The notes beneath the pieces are model-generated. The model searched no databases. It was given only the letters and a program-made list of their open reading frames with translations, and had not been told where the DNA came from. Both the position numbers and the translations under genes were made by a program. A stretch of DNA of 64,000 bases from an uncultured Oscillospiraceae bacterium (GTDB taxonomy: Bacteria > Bacillota > Clostridia > Oscillospirales > Oscillospiraceae), in the NCBI GenBank assembly GCA_934591895.1, contig CAKTPP010000009.1, forward strand, positions 11,569 through 75,568. Reading direction: 5' to 3'. Positions 7,603 to 17,069 of this stretch are shown here, piece by piece (the stretch's first letter is position 1; each line of letters begins with the position of its first letter).

Positions 7603-8397
7603 ATGAAGTATTTTGGCGGATGCGACGTAGGTTCCACCTACACGAAGGCAGTCATTCTCGACGAGAACGGCAAAATGTGCGCCGACACCACGATTCGCAG
7701 CAAGATCAACGCTGAGCAGTCCGCGATCGCGGCGATGGAAGAGGTCTGCGGCAAGGTCGGTCTGAAGGACTCCAAGGATCTTGCTTACCTGATCGGCACC
7801 GGCTACGGCCGCAACAAGGTCCCGTTCGCTGACGAGAACATCTCCGAGATCTCCTGCCACGCCATGGGCGTGCACGTCACCAACCCCGAGGTCCGCGCCA
7901 TCATCGACATCGGCGGCCAGGACGTCAAGGGCATCAGCATCGACACCGACGGCACGGTCAAGAGCTTTGCCATGAACGACAAGTGCTCCGCCGGCACCGG
8001 CCGTTTCTTCGAGGCCATGGCCCGCTCCTTCGAGCTGAGCCTGCCCGAGTTCTCGAACCTGTCCCTGTCTGCGAAGAACGTCATCCCCATCACCGCACAG
8101 TGCACCGTTTTCGCTGAGTCCGAAGTCATCACCCTCGTGGGCGAAGGCAAGCCGACCGACGAGATCGCCGCCGGCATCGAGATGGCAGTTGCCAAGCGCT
8201 GCTTCGTCATGGCCAAGAAGGCCGGCGCCACCGACAGCATCACGCTGACGGGCGGCTGCGCGAAGAACGCCGGCCTGAAGCAGGCCATCGAGCACGTGCT
8301 GAAGTTCAAAGTCGTCGATCTGAAGACCGACCCGCAGCTCATGGGCGCTCTGGGCGCTGCCGAGTATGCCCGTCAGAAGGGTCTTGCCAAGAAGTAA
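7603..8397 (+). CDS. 2-hydroxyacyl-CoA dehydratase activase (BadF/HgdC-type ATPase)
   Basis: 264 residues; GGGAGGAG nine bases before the ATG. ASKHA-fold ATPase with 'GCDVGSTYTKAVILD' (phosphate 1), 'IDIGGQDVKG' and 'TGGCAKNAGL'. Cys128 ('NDKCSAGTGRF') and Cys167 ('TAQCTVFAESEV') match the two cysteines per subunit that hold the bridging [4Fe-4S] cluster in HgdC-type activators. The family uses ATP to shoot an electron into 2-hydroxyacyl-CoA dehydratases (hydroxyglutarate, lactate, phenyllactate pathways). Here it is a single-gene transcript with no dehydratase subunits in the window, so it serves a remote partner or an uncharacterised enzyme. Confidence 0.9.
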   Translation: MKYFGGCDVGSTYTKAVILDENGKMCADTTIRSKINAEQSAIAAMEEVCGKVGLKDSKDLAYLIGTGYGRNKVPFADENISEISCHAMGVHVTNPEVRAIIDIGGQDVKGISIDTDGTVKSFAMNDKCSAGTGRFFEAMARSFELSLPEFSNLSLSAKNVIPITAQCTVFAESEVITLVGEGKPTDEIAAGIEMAVAKRCFVMAKKAGATDSITLTGGCAKNAGLKQAIEHVLKFKVVDLKTDPQLMGALGAAEYARQKGLAKK

Positions 8398-8428
8398 GCC
8401 ATACCATAGAAATATCATAGAAACCCGA

Positions 8429-8459
8429 AGCGGCCGCTGAGTCATCAGCGGCCGCTTTT
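8429..8459 (+). terminator. Terminator of the activase gene
   Basis: AGCGGCCGCTGA/TCAGCGGCCGCT with a three-base loop, followed by TTTT. Confidence 0.85.
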
Positions 8460-8511
8460 GTCTATGCGGAATATCGGCAAAGGCAAATGATTCTATTCGA
8501 GGCGGGTGCCC

Positions 8512-8679
8512 TTATCCCCAGTAGCCGGAGATGCCGTCCGGCGCGCGCGCCTCGCTCTTGAGCGCGGCGCCGGCTTCTTGTGTGTGCCCGGCATCGCTGC
8601 GTTCGCGCTTTCCGGCGCGCAGGTCGTGTCCGGTCTGCACCGGCGCGGGTCTGCGCCCGCCGTTTTTGTGATCGTTCAT
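8512..8679 (-). CDS. 55-residue hydrophilic protein coupled to spoVAC
   Basis: Reading frame from ATG (8677-8679) to TAA, with AAGGAGG six bases upstream placed over the spoVAC stop. The product begins MNDHKNGGRRP, is strongly charged with many Arg, Lys and Glu residues, and ends ...DGISGYWG. It has no membrane segment. The excellent ribosome site and the 13-base gap to spoVAC argue that it is translated in the forespore together with SpoVAC. I do not recognise a family; it could be a small DNA- or membrane-surface-binding spore protein, which is speculation. Confidence 0.55.
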   Translation of the reverse strand: MNDHKNGGRRPAPVQTGHDLRAGKRERSDAGHTQEAGAALKSEARAPDGISGYWG

Positions 8680-8692
8680 GTCGTCCTCCTTG

Positions 8693-9136
8693 TCAGTGTA
8701 TGCCGCATACGGCGAGGATCAGCCCATAGACCACGCTCGCGCCGATGCCGTAGACGATCACCGGCCCCGCAATCGTAAAGATCTTCACCGCCGTGCCCGT
8801 GACGAACCCCTCGGTCTTGAATTCCAGCGCCGGCGATACGACGGCGTTTGCAAACCCCGTGATCGGCACCAGTGACCCCGCTCCGGCAAAGCGCGCCAGA
8901 TCGTCGTAAACGCCCAGCCCCGTCAGCAGCGCGCCGAGAAACACCAGCGTGATCGAGCACCAGGCTGCCGCCGTGTCCGCCGCTGCGCCGCAGACTGTGT
9001 ACAGGTCTGTCAGCGCCTGGCCGAGCGTGCAGATCACGCCGCCGACCAGCCCCGCGCGCAGCAGATCGCCCCGGATGGGCGAGCGCGGCGAGAGCGAGTC
9101 GACAAAGGCCGCATATTCGTCGCTGCTCATGCGCAT
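8693..9136 (-). CDS. spoVAC: Stage V sporulation protein AC
   Basis: 147 residues from the ATG at 9136 with AGGAG nine bases upstream. A cytoplasmic N-terminus containing 'SPRSPIRGDLLRA' is followed by four or five membrane segments and the SpoVAC signature 'LGALLTGLGVYDDLARFAGAGS' region (about 75-95), then 'VPITGFANAVVSPALEFK'. SpoVAC is the mechanosensitive channel-like component that moves dipicolinic acid across the inner spore membrane. The usual partners spoVAD and spoVAE are not next to it; a short charged ORF takes their place. Expression is expected in the forespore. Confidence 0.9.
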   Translation of the reverse strand: MRMSSDEYAAFVDSLSPRSPIRGDLLRAGLVGGVICTLGQALTDLYTVCGAAADTAAAWCSITLVFLGALLTGLGVYDDLARFAGAGSLVPITGFANAVVSPALEFKTEGFVTGTAVKIFTIAGPVIVYGIGASVVYGLILAVCGIH

Positions 9137-9155
9137 TGTCCTCATCTCCTGCGCA

Positions 9156-9184
9156 CAGTATGGCCGCACACGCGAAAACTATGC
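9156..9184 (-). promoter_or_regulatory. Possible SigG/SigF-type forespore promoter of spoVAC
   Basis: Minus strand GCATA (9180-9184), 17 bases, CATACTG (9156-9162). This resembles the forespore sigma-G pattern GNATR-N18-CATNNTA. The -10 is seven bases longer than a sigma-A element and the spacing is one short, so the match is partial. Confidence 0.42.
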
Positions 9185-9198
9185 GTTATATAAAAATA

Positions 9199-9323
9199 AC
9201 GCGGCCGCCGGAGTGATACCGGCGGCCGCGACTGGCTCTTCAAAAGTCCTGCAGAGCTTCGCCGCGGTGCGGCGAAAGAATGTCTGCAAGCCCTTTATCA
9301 AAAAAGCAGTACGTTTTTGACAG
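9199..9323. repeat. Short relative of the structured repeat (copy C) with flanking hairpin
   Basis: A strong stem GCGGCCGCCGG/CCGGCGGCCGC (9199-9229) is followed by a ~90-bp segment with a GCTTCGCCGC/GCGGCGAAAG stem and ending in a TCAAAAA...TTTTTGA hairpin, as in copies A and B. Identity to A and B is weak outside these stems. Confidence 0.5.
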
Positions 9324-9325
9324 CA

Positions 9326-9358
9326 GCAAACGTCCTCCGGAGAACCCGGAGGACGTTT
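9326..9358 (-). terminator. Terminator of the lipase gene
   Basis: AAACGTCCTCCGG/CCGGAGGACGTTT read on the minus strand, with T-rich sequence in the stem end, 14 bases after the lipase stop. Confidence 0.7.
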
Positions 9359-9371
9359 GGGCTTTATTGGC

Positions 9372-11234
9372 TCAGAGTCTGCAGAGCATGGTGCACGCCT
9401 GCTCGCGGGTGGCGGTGCTGTACGGCTGGAAGCTGCCGTCGGGCATGCCGCTGATGATGCCCGCACGGTGCAGCGTCTGCACGGCGGTCTGAGCATAGGC
9501 CGCAACGCTGCCCGCATCCGTGAAGGGCGTGGCCGGCTGCTCCTGCAGGTGCAGCTCATAGCGCTGCGTATAGCTATAGATCATCACGGCCATGTCCTGC
9601 CGCGTGATGCTGGCGTCGGGGGAGAAGGTCGCGGCGCTCGTGCCGCTGACGATGCCGTTGGCGAGCGCCCAGTTGACAAAGGGCGCGTACCACGCGTTTT
9701 CGGGCACGTCGCGGAACGGGGTGGCCGGATAGCTCGACACGTCCGCGCCGGAAAGCCTGCCGAGCATGGTCACAAACTGCGCGCGCGTGACGTCGCCGGT
9801 CGGGTCAAAGGTCGTGGCGCTCGCGCCGCTGACGGCGCCGGCGTCATACATCTGTTTGATGTACGGGTAGCTCCAGCGCGTCTCGGGCACATCCGTGAAC
9901 GGCAGGGCGGTGCTGACGGAGGTGCCGGAGTACGTGCTGTAGATGTCCTCCACGATGCCGCGGTAGAGCGCGTGGGTCTTGACAAGGCTGCCGTTGAGCA
10001 TGCCGCCGACGAACTGGATGTGGTCGGACGACTGCACGGGCATGACATACCACACGCCGGGACGGAAGGTGATGTCGGAGTAGCCGTCATAATTCGTCCA
10101 GCCCTGCTTGCCGCTGCGCGTCAGGCACGTGCCGTCACTGTGGATGGGGTAGAGGGCGGAGACGGTGTTGACCATGCCGTCGTTCGGACGCCAGCTCCGG
10201 TCGATGTAGAAGCCGCCGGCGGTGTACTCGTCGTAATATTTTCCCATGTTGTAGGCGCCGGGGTAGAACAGCGTCCACATTCTGGCCGACGGTATGTAGT
10301 TGCCGGATACCGGATCCTGCACGGTCTGGTTGCCGGCGTAGGAGAAGTAGTAGACGTTCGGCTCGATGCCGATGCCGTCGTTGATCTTGAGCGACTGATC
10401 GATCGTCAGGTCAAGGAAGGCGTTGTCGTTGTGGGACATGAAATCGGTGCTGAACACGCGCTGCAGCGTCTCGAGCACGGTCTCGTCGGGGGCTTTGTAA
10501 ATGCCGAACTGCTCAAGCTGAAAATCGAGCAGGTTCTTGAGCTCCGTGATGCCGAAGCCCTTGGCGAGCAGCTCGCTCAGGCTTGTGGACACATCCATGA
10601 TCGTGCCGTTGGATTCAATGAAGGTCGTGCCGTTGTGCGGCGCGGCGACCTCGGTCATGGAGTGCACCCAGCTGCTCTTGCCGCCGGTGAACAGCGGGCT
10701 CGGCGTGGTGCCGGCGGCCTTGGCCGCGGCGACTTCCTCCGCGCTGCCGTTTGCCATCAGCTCGAGAAACAGACGCGTCGTCGCGCCGCCGAAGCTGTGG
10801 CCGACGAGGTTCACGGCGCGGCGCGTGCCCCAGCCGTCAAAGAGCGGCCGGTCGTAGGTGATGCCGTAGCGCGCATGGTCGTGCGCTGCGCTGTGCGCGG
10901 CGCCGTAGTCGACCGTCGTGCCGGTCAGCTGCGCGTAGAGCTCACACGCGCGATCCCACGCGCTCGAGATCGGGCCGACGGTGGCGGAATACGTCTCGTA
11001 GCCGAGGGAGTTGAGATACTCCGTCAGGCTGCCGGTGGTCATGCCCCAGTAGGGCAGCACGCTGTTGAGCCCGGCGCGCTCACCCCAGCCCATCAGGCCG
11101 TGCACGAACACGACCGGGTCGTTTTTGCTGCTCGGGCAGGTGCGGTCTGCGGCCGCTGCCGGAAGCGCACACAGGCTTACGGCCAGCGTGAGCGCAAGCA
11201 GCAGGCTCAGAATTCGTTTGTTTCGTCTTGTCAT
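9372..11234 (-). CDS. Secreted triacylglycerol lipase with three SLH cell-wall anchoring repeats
   Basis: 620 residues from the ATG at 11234 (AGGAGGT six bases upstream). A signal peptide covers about 1-30 ('LLLALTLAVSLCALPAAAA'). Residues 37-430 form a true-lipase catalytic domain of the staphylococcal/thermoalkalophilic Bacillus type: oxyanion segment 'VVFVHGLMGWG', nucleophile elbow GHSFGG with Ser147, then probable acid 'NDGMVNTVSA' and base 'SSDHIQFVGG'. Residues about 440-620 contain three S-layer homology repeats ('FTDVPETRWSYPYIKQMYDAG', 'FRDVPENAWYAPFVNWAL', and a weaker third) that would hold the enzyme on secondary cell-wall polymer. The fusion of lipase and SLH suggests surface-attached fat or ester hydrolysis in a Gram-positive anaerobe. 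Single-gene transcript. Confidence 0.9.
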   Translation of the reverse strand: MTRRNKRILSLLLALTLAVSLCALPAAAADRTCPSSKNDPVVFVHGLMGWGERAGLNSVLPYWGMTTGSLTEYLNSLGYETYSATVGPISSAWDRACELYAQLTGTTVDYGAAHSAAHDHARYGITYDRPLFDGWGTRRAVNLVGHSFGGATTRLFLELMANGSAEEVAAAKAAGTTPSPLFTGGKSSWVHSMTEVAAPHNGTTFIESNGTIMDVSTSLSELLAKGFGITELKNLLDFQLEQFGIYKAPDETVLETLQRVFSTDFMSHNDNAFLDLTIDQSLKINDGIGIEPNVYYFSYAGNQTVQDPVSGNYIPSARMWTLFYPGAYNMGKYYDEYTAGGFYIDRSWRPNDGMVNTVSALYPIHSDGTCLTRSGKQGWTNYDGYSDITFRPGVWYVMPVQSSDHIQFVGGMLNGSLVKTHALYRGIVEDIYSTYSGTSVSTALPFTDVPETRWSYPYIKQMYDAGAVSGASATTFDPTGDVTRAQFVTMLGRLSGADVSSYPATPFRDVPENAWYAPFVNWALANGIVSGTSAATFSPDASITRQDMAVMIYSYTQRYELHLQEQPATPFTDAGSVAAYAQTAVQTLHRAGIISGMPDGSFQPYSTATREQACTMLCRL

Positions 11235-11603
11235 TTGTTTACCTCCTATGCTGTCTATGCTGTGGCGCGTCTGCACCGGCCTCCCGTGCGCGCGGAAAAC
11301 GGCGCAGGTGCGCGCCTGTATATAACTGTATATAGCACTAATGAATTACAAATCAAAAATGATTCACACAATTTTTGGGAATTGGGAGGTTTTTGGACAC
11401 AAAGCGAAGATTGTGAAAAATGACAAGCTGATTTTGCATTTTTTCCCGTCATCATTCACGAAAATTCATAAATTCTGTATTTGATTTCGGAAAATTCTAC
11501 GAATTTGGGCATTCTCTTGCAAACTGCATAAAAACGAATTTCACCGCTTGTGAATCTTTGGACAGTTTTGCAGACGCTCGTTCTGGCGATTTTGCGGGGA
11601 GTT
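11235..11603. other. AT-rich divergent control region between the lipase and ppdK genes
   Basis: About 370 bp with low GC. It contains the ppdK extended -10 element at its right end and, near 11310-11340, TATATA-rich sequence that may hold the lipase promoter. I see no gene in it. Confidence 0.5.
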
Positions 11604-11612
11604 TGATATAAT
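11604..11612 (+). promoter_or_regulatory. Extended -10 promoter of ppdK
   Basis: TGATATAAT: TG one base before TATAAT (11607-11612), no good -35. Predicted start about 40 bases before the ATG. Confidence 0.6.
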
Positions 11613-11658
11613 ATAAACGAAAGATACCATGGGTAACTCTACAGATGGAGGTAAAGGA

Positions 11659-14322
<2,664 letters not shown>

Positions 14323-14355
14323 TCCGCACCGGTAAGGCAGCGCAAACAGCATAGC

Positions 14356-14391
14356 AAAAGACCCTGTTTTCACTCGAAAACAGGGTCTTTT
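14356..14391 (+). terminator. Terminator of ppdK
   Basis: AAAAGACCCTGTTTT, a short loop, AAAACAGGGTCTTTT. Confidence 0.85.
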
Positions 14392-14392
14392 G

Positions 14393-14470
14393 AGACTGTA
14401 AAAAAACAGCGCTTTTTTGCAAATGGGTTTTGCGGCCTGACCGCATCACCCGCAGGGACAGGCAAGGGAC
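14393..14470. repeat. Truncated copy of the structured repeat (copy D)
   Basis: Starts with an AAAAAAACAGCGCTTTTTT stem and continues with GGTTTTGCGGCCTGACCGCA, matching the start of copy A (TCAAAAAA stem, then GGTTTGCGGCCTGACTGCA). The remainder of the element is absent. Like the longer copies it sits between two terminator hairpins (14356-14391 and 14492-14533). Confidence 0.5.
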
Positions 14471-14491
14471 AAGGCGCTGCGGACAGCGGCA

Positions 14492-14533
14492 GAGCCCCCG
14501 CACGCTCCGAACCGGAAGCATGCGGGGGCTTTT
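14492..14533. terminator. Hairpin between ppdK and trpB 3' ends
   Basis: AGCCCCCGCATGC-type stem with the complementary GCATGCGGGGGCT followed by TTTTT on the plus strand. It lies between two convergent genes; on the minus strand it lacks a clear T run. Confidence 0.6.
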
Positions 14534-14549
14534 TATGGCTTTGTGTGTT

Positions 14550-15935
14550 TTATTCGTCGAGGCCCGGCACCTGCGGCAAGGATGCAAAGCTCTCGGCCAG
14601 CTGTGCGTCGGTGGGAATGAAGTCGCTCATCTCGCCGTTGTGGAACTTCTCGTAGGCGACCATGTCAAAGTAGCCGGTGCCGGTCAGACCGAAGACGATG
14701 GTCTTTTCTTCGCCGGTCTCGCGGCACCTGACGGCCTCGTCGATGGCGACGCGGATGGCGTGGCTCGATTCCGGCGCGGGCAGGATGCCCTCGATGCGCG
14801 CAAACTGCTCGGCCGCCTCGAACACCTTCGTCTGCTCAACGGCGCGCGCCTCCATATAGCCGTCGTGGTACAGCTGCGAGAGGACGGGGCTCATGCCGTG
14901 GTAGCGCAGACCGCCGGCGTGGTTCGGCGAGGGGATGAAGCCGCTGCCGAGCGTGTACATCTTGGCCAGCGGGCAGACCTTGCCGGTGTCGCAGAAATCG
15001 TAGGCAAATTTTCCGCGCGTGAAGCTCGGGCAGGAGGCGGGCTCGACGGCGATGAACTGATAGTCGCGCTCGCCGCGCAGCTTTTCGCCCATGAACGGGG
15101 AGATGAGGCCGCCGAGGTTGCTGCCGCCGCCGGCGCAGCCGATGATGATGTCCGGCACGACACCGTATTTGTCGAGCGCCGCTTTGGTCTCCAGACCGAT
15201 GACCGACTGGTGCAGCAGCACCTGATTGAGCACGCTGCCGAGCACATAGCGGTAGCCGGGGGTCGAGGCGGCGACCTCGACGGCCTCGCTGATCGCGCAG
15301 CCGAGCGAGCCGGTCGTGCCGGGGTGCTCGGCAAGGATGCGCCGGCCGATCTCCGTCTCCGTGGACGGGCTCGGCGTCACGGACGCGCCGTAGGTGCGCA
15401 TCACCTCGCGGCGGAAGGGCTTTTGCTCATACGAGCACTTGACCATGTATACCTTGCAGTCGAGCCCCAGATAGGCGCAGGCCATCGACAGAGCCGTGCC
15501 CCACTGACCGGCGCCGGTCTCGGTCGTGACGCCGCGCAGCCCCTGCTGCTTGGCATAGTACGCCTGCGCGATGGCGGAGTTGAGCTTGTGCGAGCCGGAG
15601 GTGTTGTTGCCCTCAAACTTGTAGTAGATCTTCGCCGGGGTCTGCAGCTGCTTTTCCAGACAGTAGGCGCGCACAAGCGGCGACGGGCGGTACATCTTAT
15701 AAAAGTCGCGGATCTCGTCCGGGATGGGGATCTCACGGTCGTCGTTGTCGAGCTCCTGACGGATCAGCTCGTCGCAGAATACGGGGCGCAGGTCGTCGAA
15801 CGTCATCGGCGCGCCGGTGGCGGGATTGCGCAGCGGCGCGGGCTTGACCTTCATGTCCGCGCGGACGTTATACCATGCGCGCGGCATTTCGTCTTCGTTG
15901 AGGTAGATCTTGTAGGGGATGTTTTCGCTTGCCAT
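14550..15935 (-). CDS. trpB: Tryptophan synthase beta-chain like protein (TrpB2 type)
   Basis: 461 residues from the ATG at 15935 with AAAGGAG eight bases upstream. The PLP lysine is Lys117 in 'NTSGSHKLNSA', and the phosphate-binding run is 'GCAGGGSNLGG'. The length (about 450 versus 400 for classical TrpB) and the N-terminal extension 'ADMKVKPAPLRNPATG' fit the TrpB2 subgroup, which usually acts without TrpA, converting indole and serine to tryptophan or salvaging indole. No trpA or other trp gene is nearby. A tryptophan-specific T-box precedes the gene, so the cell itself treats it as a tryptophan supply gene. Confidence 0.93.
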   Translation of the reverse strand: MASENIPYKIYLNEDEMPRAWYNVRADMKVKPAPLRNPATGAPMTFDDLRPVFCDELIRQELDNDDREIPIPDEIRDFYKMYRPSPLVRAYCLEKQLQTPAKIYYKFEGNNTSGSHKLNSAIAQAYYAKQQGLRGVTTETGAGQWGTALSMACAYLGLDCKVYMVKCSYEQKPFRREVMRTYGASVTPSPSTETEIGRRILAEHPGTTGSLGCAISEAVEVAASTPGYRYVLGSVLNQVLLHQSVIGLETKAALDKYGVVPDIIIGCAGGGSNLGGLISPFMGEKLRGERDYQFIAVEPASCPSFTRGKFAYDFCDTGKVCPLAKMYTLGSGFIPSPNHAGGLRYHGMSPVLSQLYHDGYMEARAVEQTKVFEAAEQFARIEGILPAPESSHAIRVAIDEAVRCRETGEEKTIVFGLTGTGYFDMVAYEKFHNGEMSDFIPTDAQLAESFASLPQVPGLDE

Positions 15936-15972
15936 GATGTCTGCTCCTTTCGGCGGGGCCTTTCCGGGCAAG

Positions 15973-16275
15973 AAAAAACGACCCTTGTCCATGAAAGACC
16001 AATACGGAATTGATCTTTGGGACAAAAGTCGGAAAACTTCTGCGGTGCCACCCAAATTGGCGCGGTGCGCCCACTCAGCGACGTGCCATCACACGCCTTT
16101 CCATGGTAACGGGGGAAAAGCCCGTCGGACTTTACCGCCTCACGGCGTCTCGTCCGCCCTCCGCAGTCCATTCGGCAAGGTCGTCTCTGCTGCGCTCGCA
16201 CCGGCCGGCAGCTCTCTGGGAAAGACGCAAACCCTCGCTTACTCCTCTGCTTCTGTGGTTTGCTGCTTTGAACTT
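15973..16275 (-). promoter_or_regulatory. Tryptophan T-box riboswitch
   Basis: Minus-strand leader of trpB. Stem I carries the AGAGGAGTA-type box (16240-16248) and the CAGAGAGCTGCCGG...GGTGCGAG motifs; the specifier is UGG in 'GAATGGACT' (16168-16170), the tryptophan codon. The T-box itself is TTTGGGTGGCACCGCAG (complement of 16040-16056); the bulge UGGC pairs with a tRNA 3' end GCCA, fitting tRNA-Trp with discriminator G. The terminator is an 11-bp GACTTTTGTCC/GGACAAGGGTC stem with an inner stem (15979-16030) followed by TTTTTT. Uncharged tRNA-Trp should stabilise the antiterminator and turn the gene on. Confidence 0.93.
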
Positions 16276-16281
16276 GGCGCA

Positions 16282-16311
16282 AGCATACGCCTCAGACGCG
16301 CCGTTTGTCAA
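16282..16311 (-). promoter_or_regulatory. Promoter of the T-box/trpB transcript
   Basis: Minus strand TTGACA (16306-16311), 18 bases, TATGCT (16282-16287); start is expected just before the T-box. Confidence 0.68.
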
Positions 16312-16427
16312 GCACCCCGCTGCACTTTTTCCGCTTTCCACAAACGCAGCGCGCCGCGCGGCGGATTCATTAGCTATTTAAACACAAAAAGACAGGAAGC
16401 GTTTGAAAATTCAGGTACAACTCACAC

Positions 16428-16456
16428 TTTACATTCGTAAAACGGCGGCATATACT
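16428..16456 (+). promoter_or_regulatory. Promoter of the double-CxxC gene
   Basis: TTTACA (16428-16433), 17 bases, TATACT (16451-16456). It supports the downstream GTG start at 16511. Confidence 0.62.
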
Positions 16457-16510
16457 GAAGCCATCCCGGAGTGGGTTCGGGTTCGGCAACCAGAGAATGG
16501 AGGGATCACC

Positions 16511-16840
16511 GTGACGGAAAACAAGACATTATGTATTGCCTGCAAGTACAAATTCCATGATCGGGCTCTGCAGCCGTGCGCAGACTGTCTGCGCAGCACG
16601 CAGCTGGTGCAGCAGGGTGTCGACCGGTATCAGCGCGCGGCGCAGCCGCAGCAGCCGCCGGCCGTTCCGGAGACGCGCAAGGCGCATCCGGCGGCCAACA
16701 CGCTGTGCTTTGCCTGTAAGTATATGTACTGTGACTGGGACACGGAGCCGTGCCTGACGTGCCTGCGCCACACGCTGGCGGAGGCGGGACAGGCGGACGC
16801 CTTCGAGCCGGAGCACACGGGAAAAGACAGCGTTTTATGA
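16511..16840 (+). CDS. Small protein with two repeated Cys-rich metal-binding motifs
   Basis: 109 residues from the GTG at 16511, preceded by GGAGGG; upstream in-frame codons overlap the promoter. The protein contains the same pattern twice: 'TLCIACKYKFHDRALQPCADCLR' region (about 6-28) and 'TLCFACKYMYCDWDTEPCLTCLR' region (about 63-85), that is CxxCKY...PCxxCLR, joined by a Pro/Gln-rich linker. Each unit offers four Cys, enough for one zinc or iron site. No named family is recognised. The internal duplication suggests a small zinc-knuckle protein that binds nucleic acid or protein; this is inference only. Confidence 0.72.
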   Translation: MTENKTLCIACKYKFHDRALQPCADCLRSTQLVQQGVDRYQRAAQPQQPPAVPETRKAHPAANTLCFACKYMYCDWDTEPCLTCLRHTLAEAGQADAFEPEHTGKDSVL

Positions 16841-16892
16841 ATTTCGCTAAATATATCGATTAAGAAAACAAATAGTTTGGCGGTTATCGCCG

Positions 16893-16922
16893 TTGATTTC
16901 TGCGTGCGATTTCCCCTATAAT
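16893..16922 (+). promoter_or_regulatory. Promoter immediately upstream of the liv leader hairpin
   Basis: TTGATT (16893-16898), 18 bases, TATAAT (16917-16922). The transcript would start around 16929, only two bases before a strong terminator. Confidence 0.55.
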
Positions 16923-16930
16923 AAGAGCGT

Positions 16931-16980
16931 GCAAGGGAGCACATCTTCGAACAGAAGTTGTGCGCCCTTGTCTTTTTTTT
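16931..16980 (+). terminator. Terminator/attenuator between the double-CxxC gene and livJ
   Basis: Long stem GCAAGGG-GCAC-CTTC / GAAG-GTGC-CCCTTG followed by eight or more T. It may end the upstream small gene, but because a good promoter lies just before it, it may also be an attenuator for the liv operon or yield a ~50-nt RNA. Confidence 0.8.
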
Positions 16981-17069
16981 ATTTCCTTCGCCCACAAAAA
17001 ACGGAAAAAACACAAAAAACGGAACTGGACCCACCGGGCGGGCGAACATTCAGACAGGAGGATATGAAC

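Noticed and set aside
8506..8778. Plus-strand ORF overlapping the spoVAC 3' end
   Set aside because: The minus strand carries spoVAC plus a short ORF with a strong ribosome site; the plus-strand frame has none.
14430..16013. Plus-strand frame opposite trpB and its T-box
   Set aside because: No family features; it runs through the terminator and the riboswitch on the other strand.
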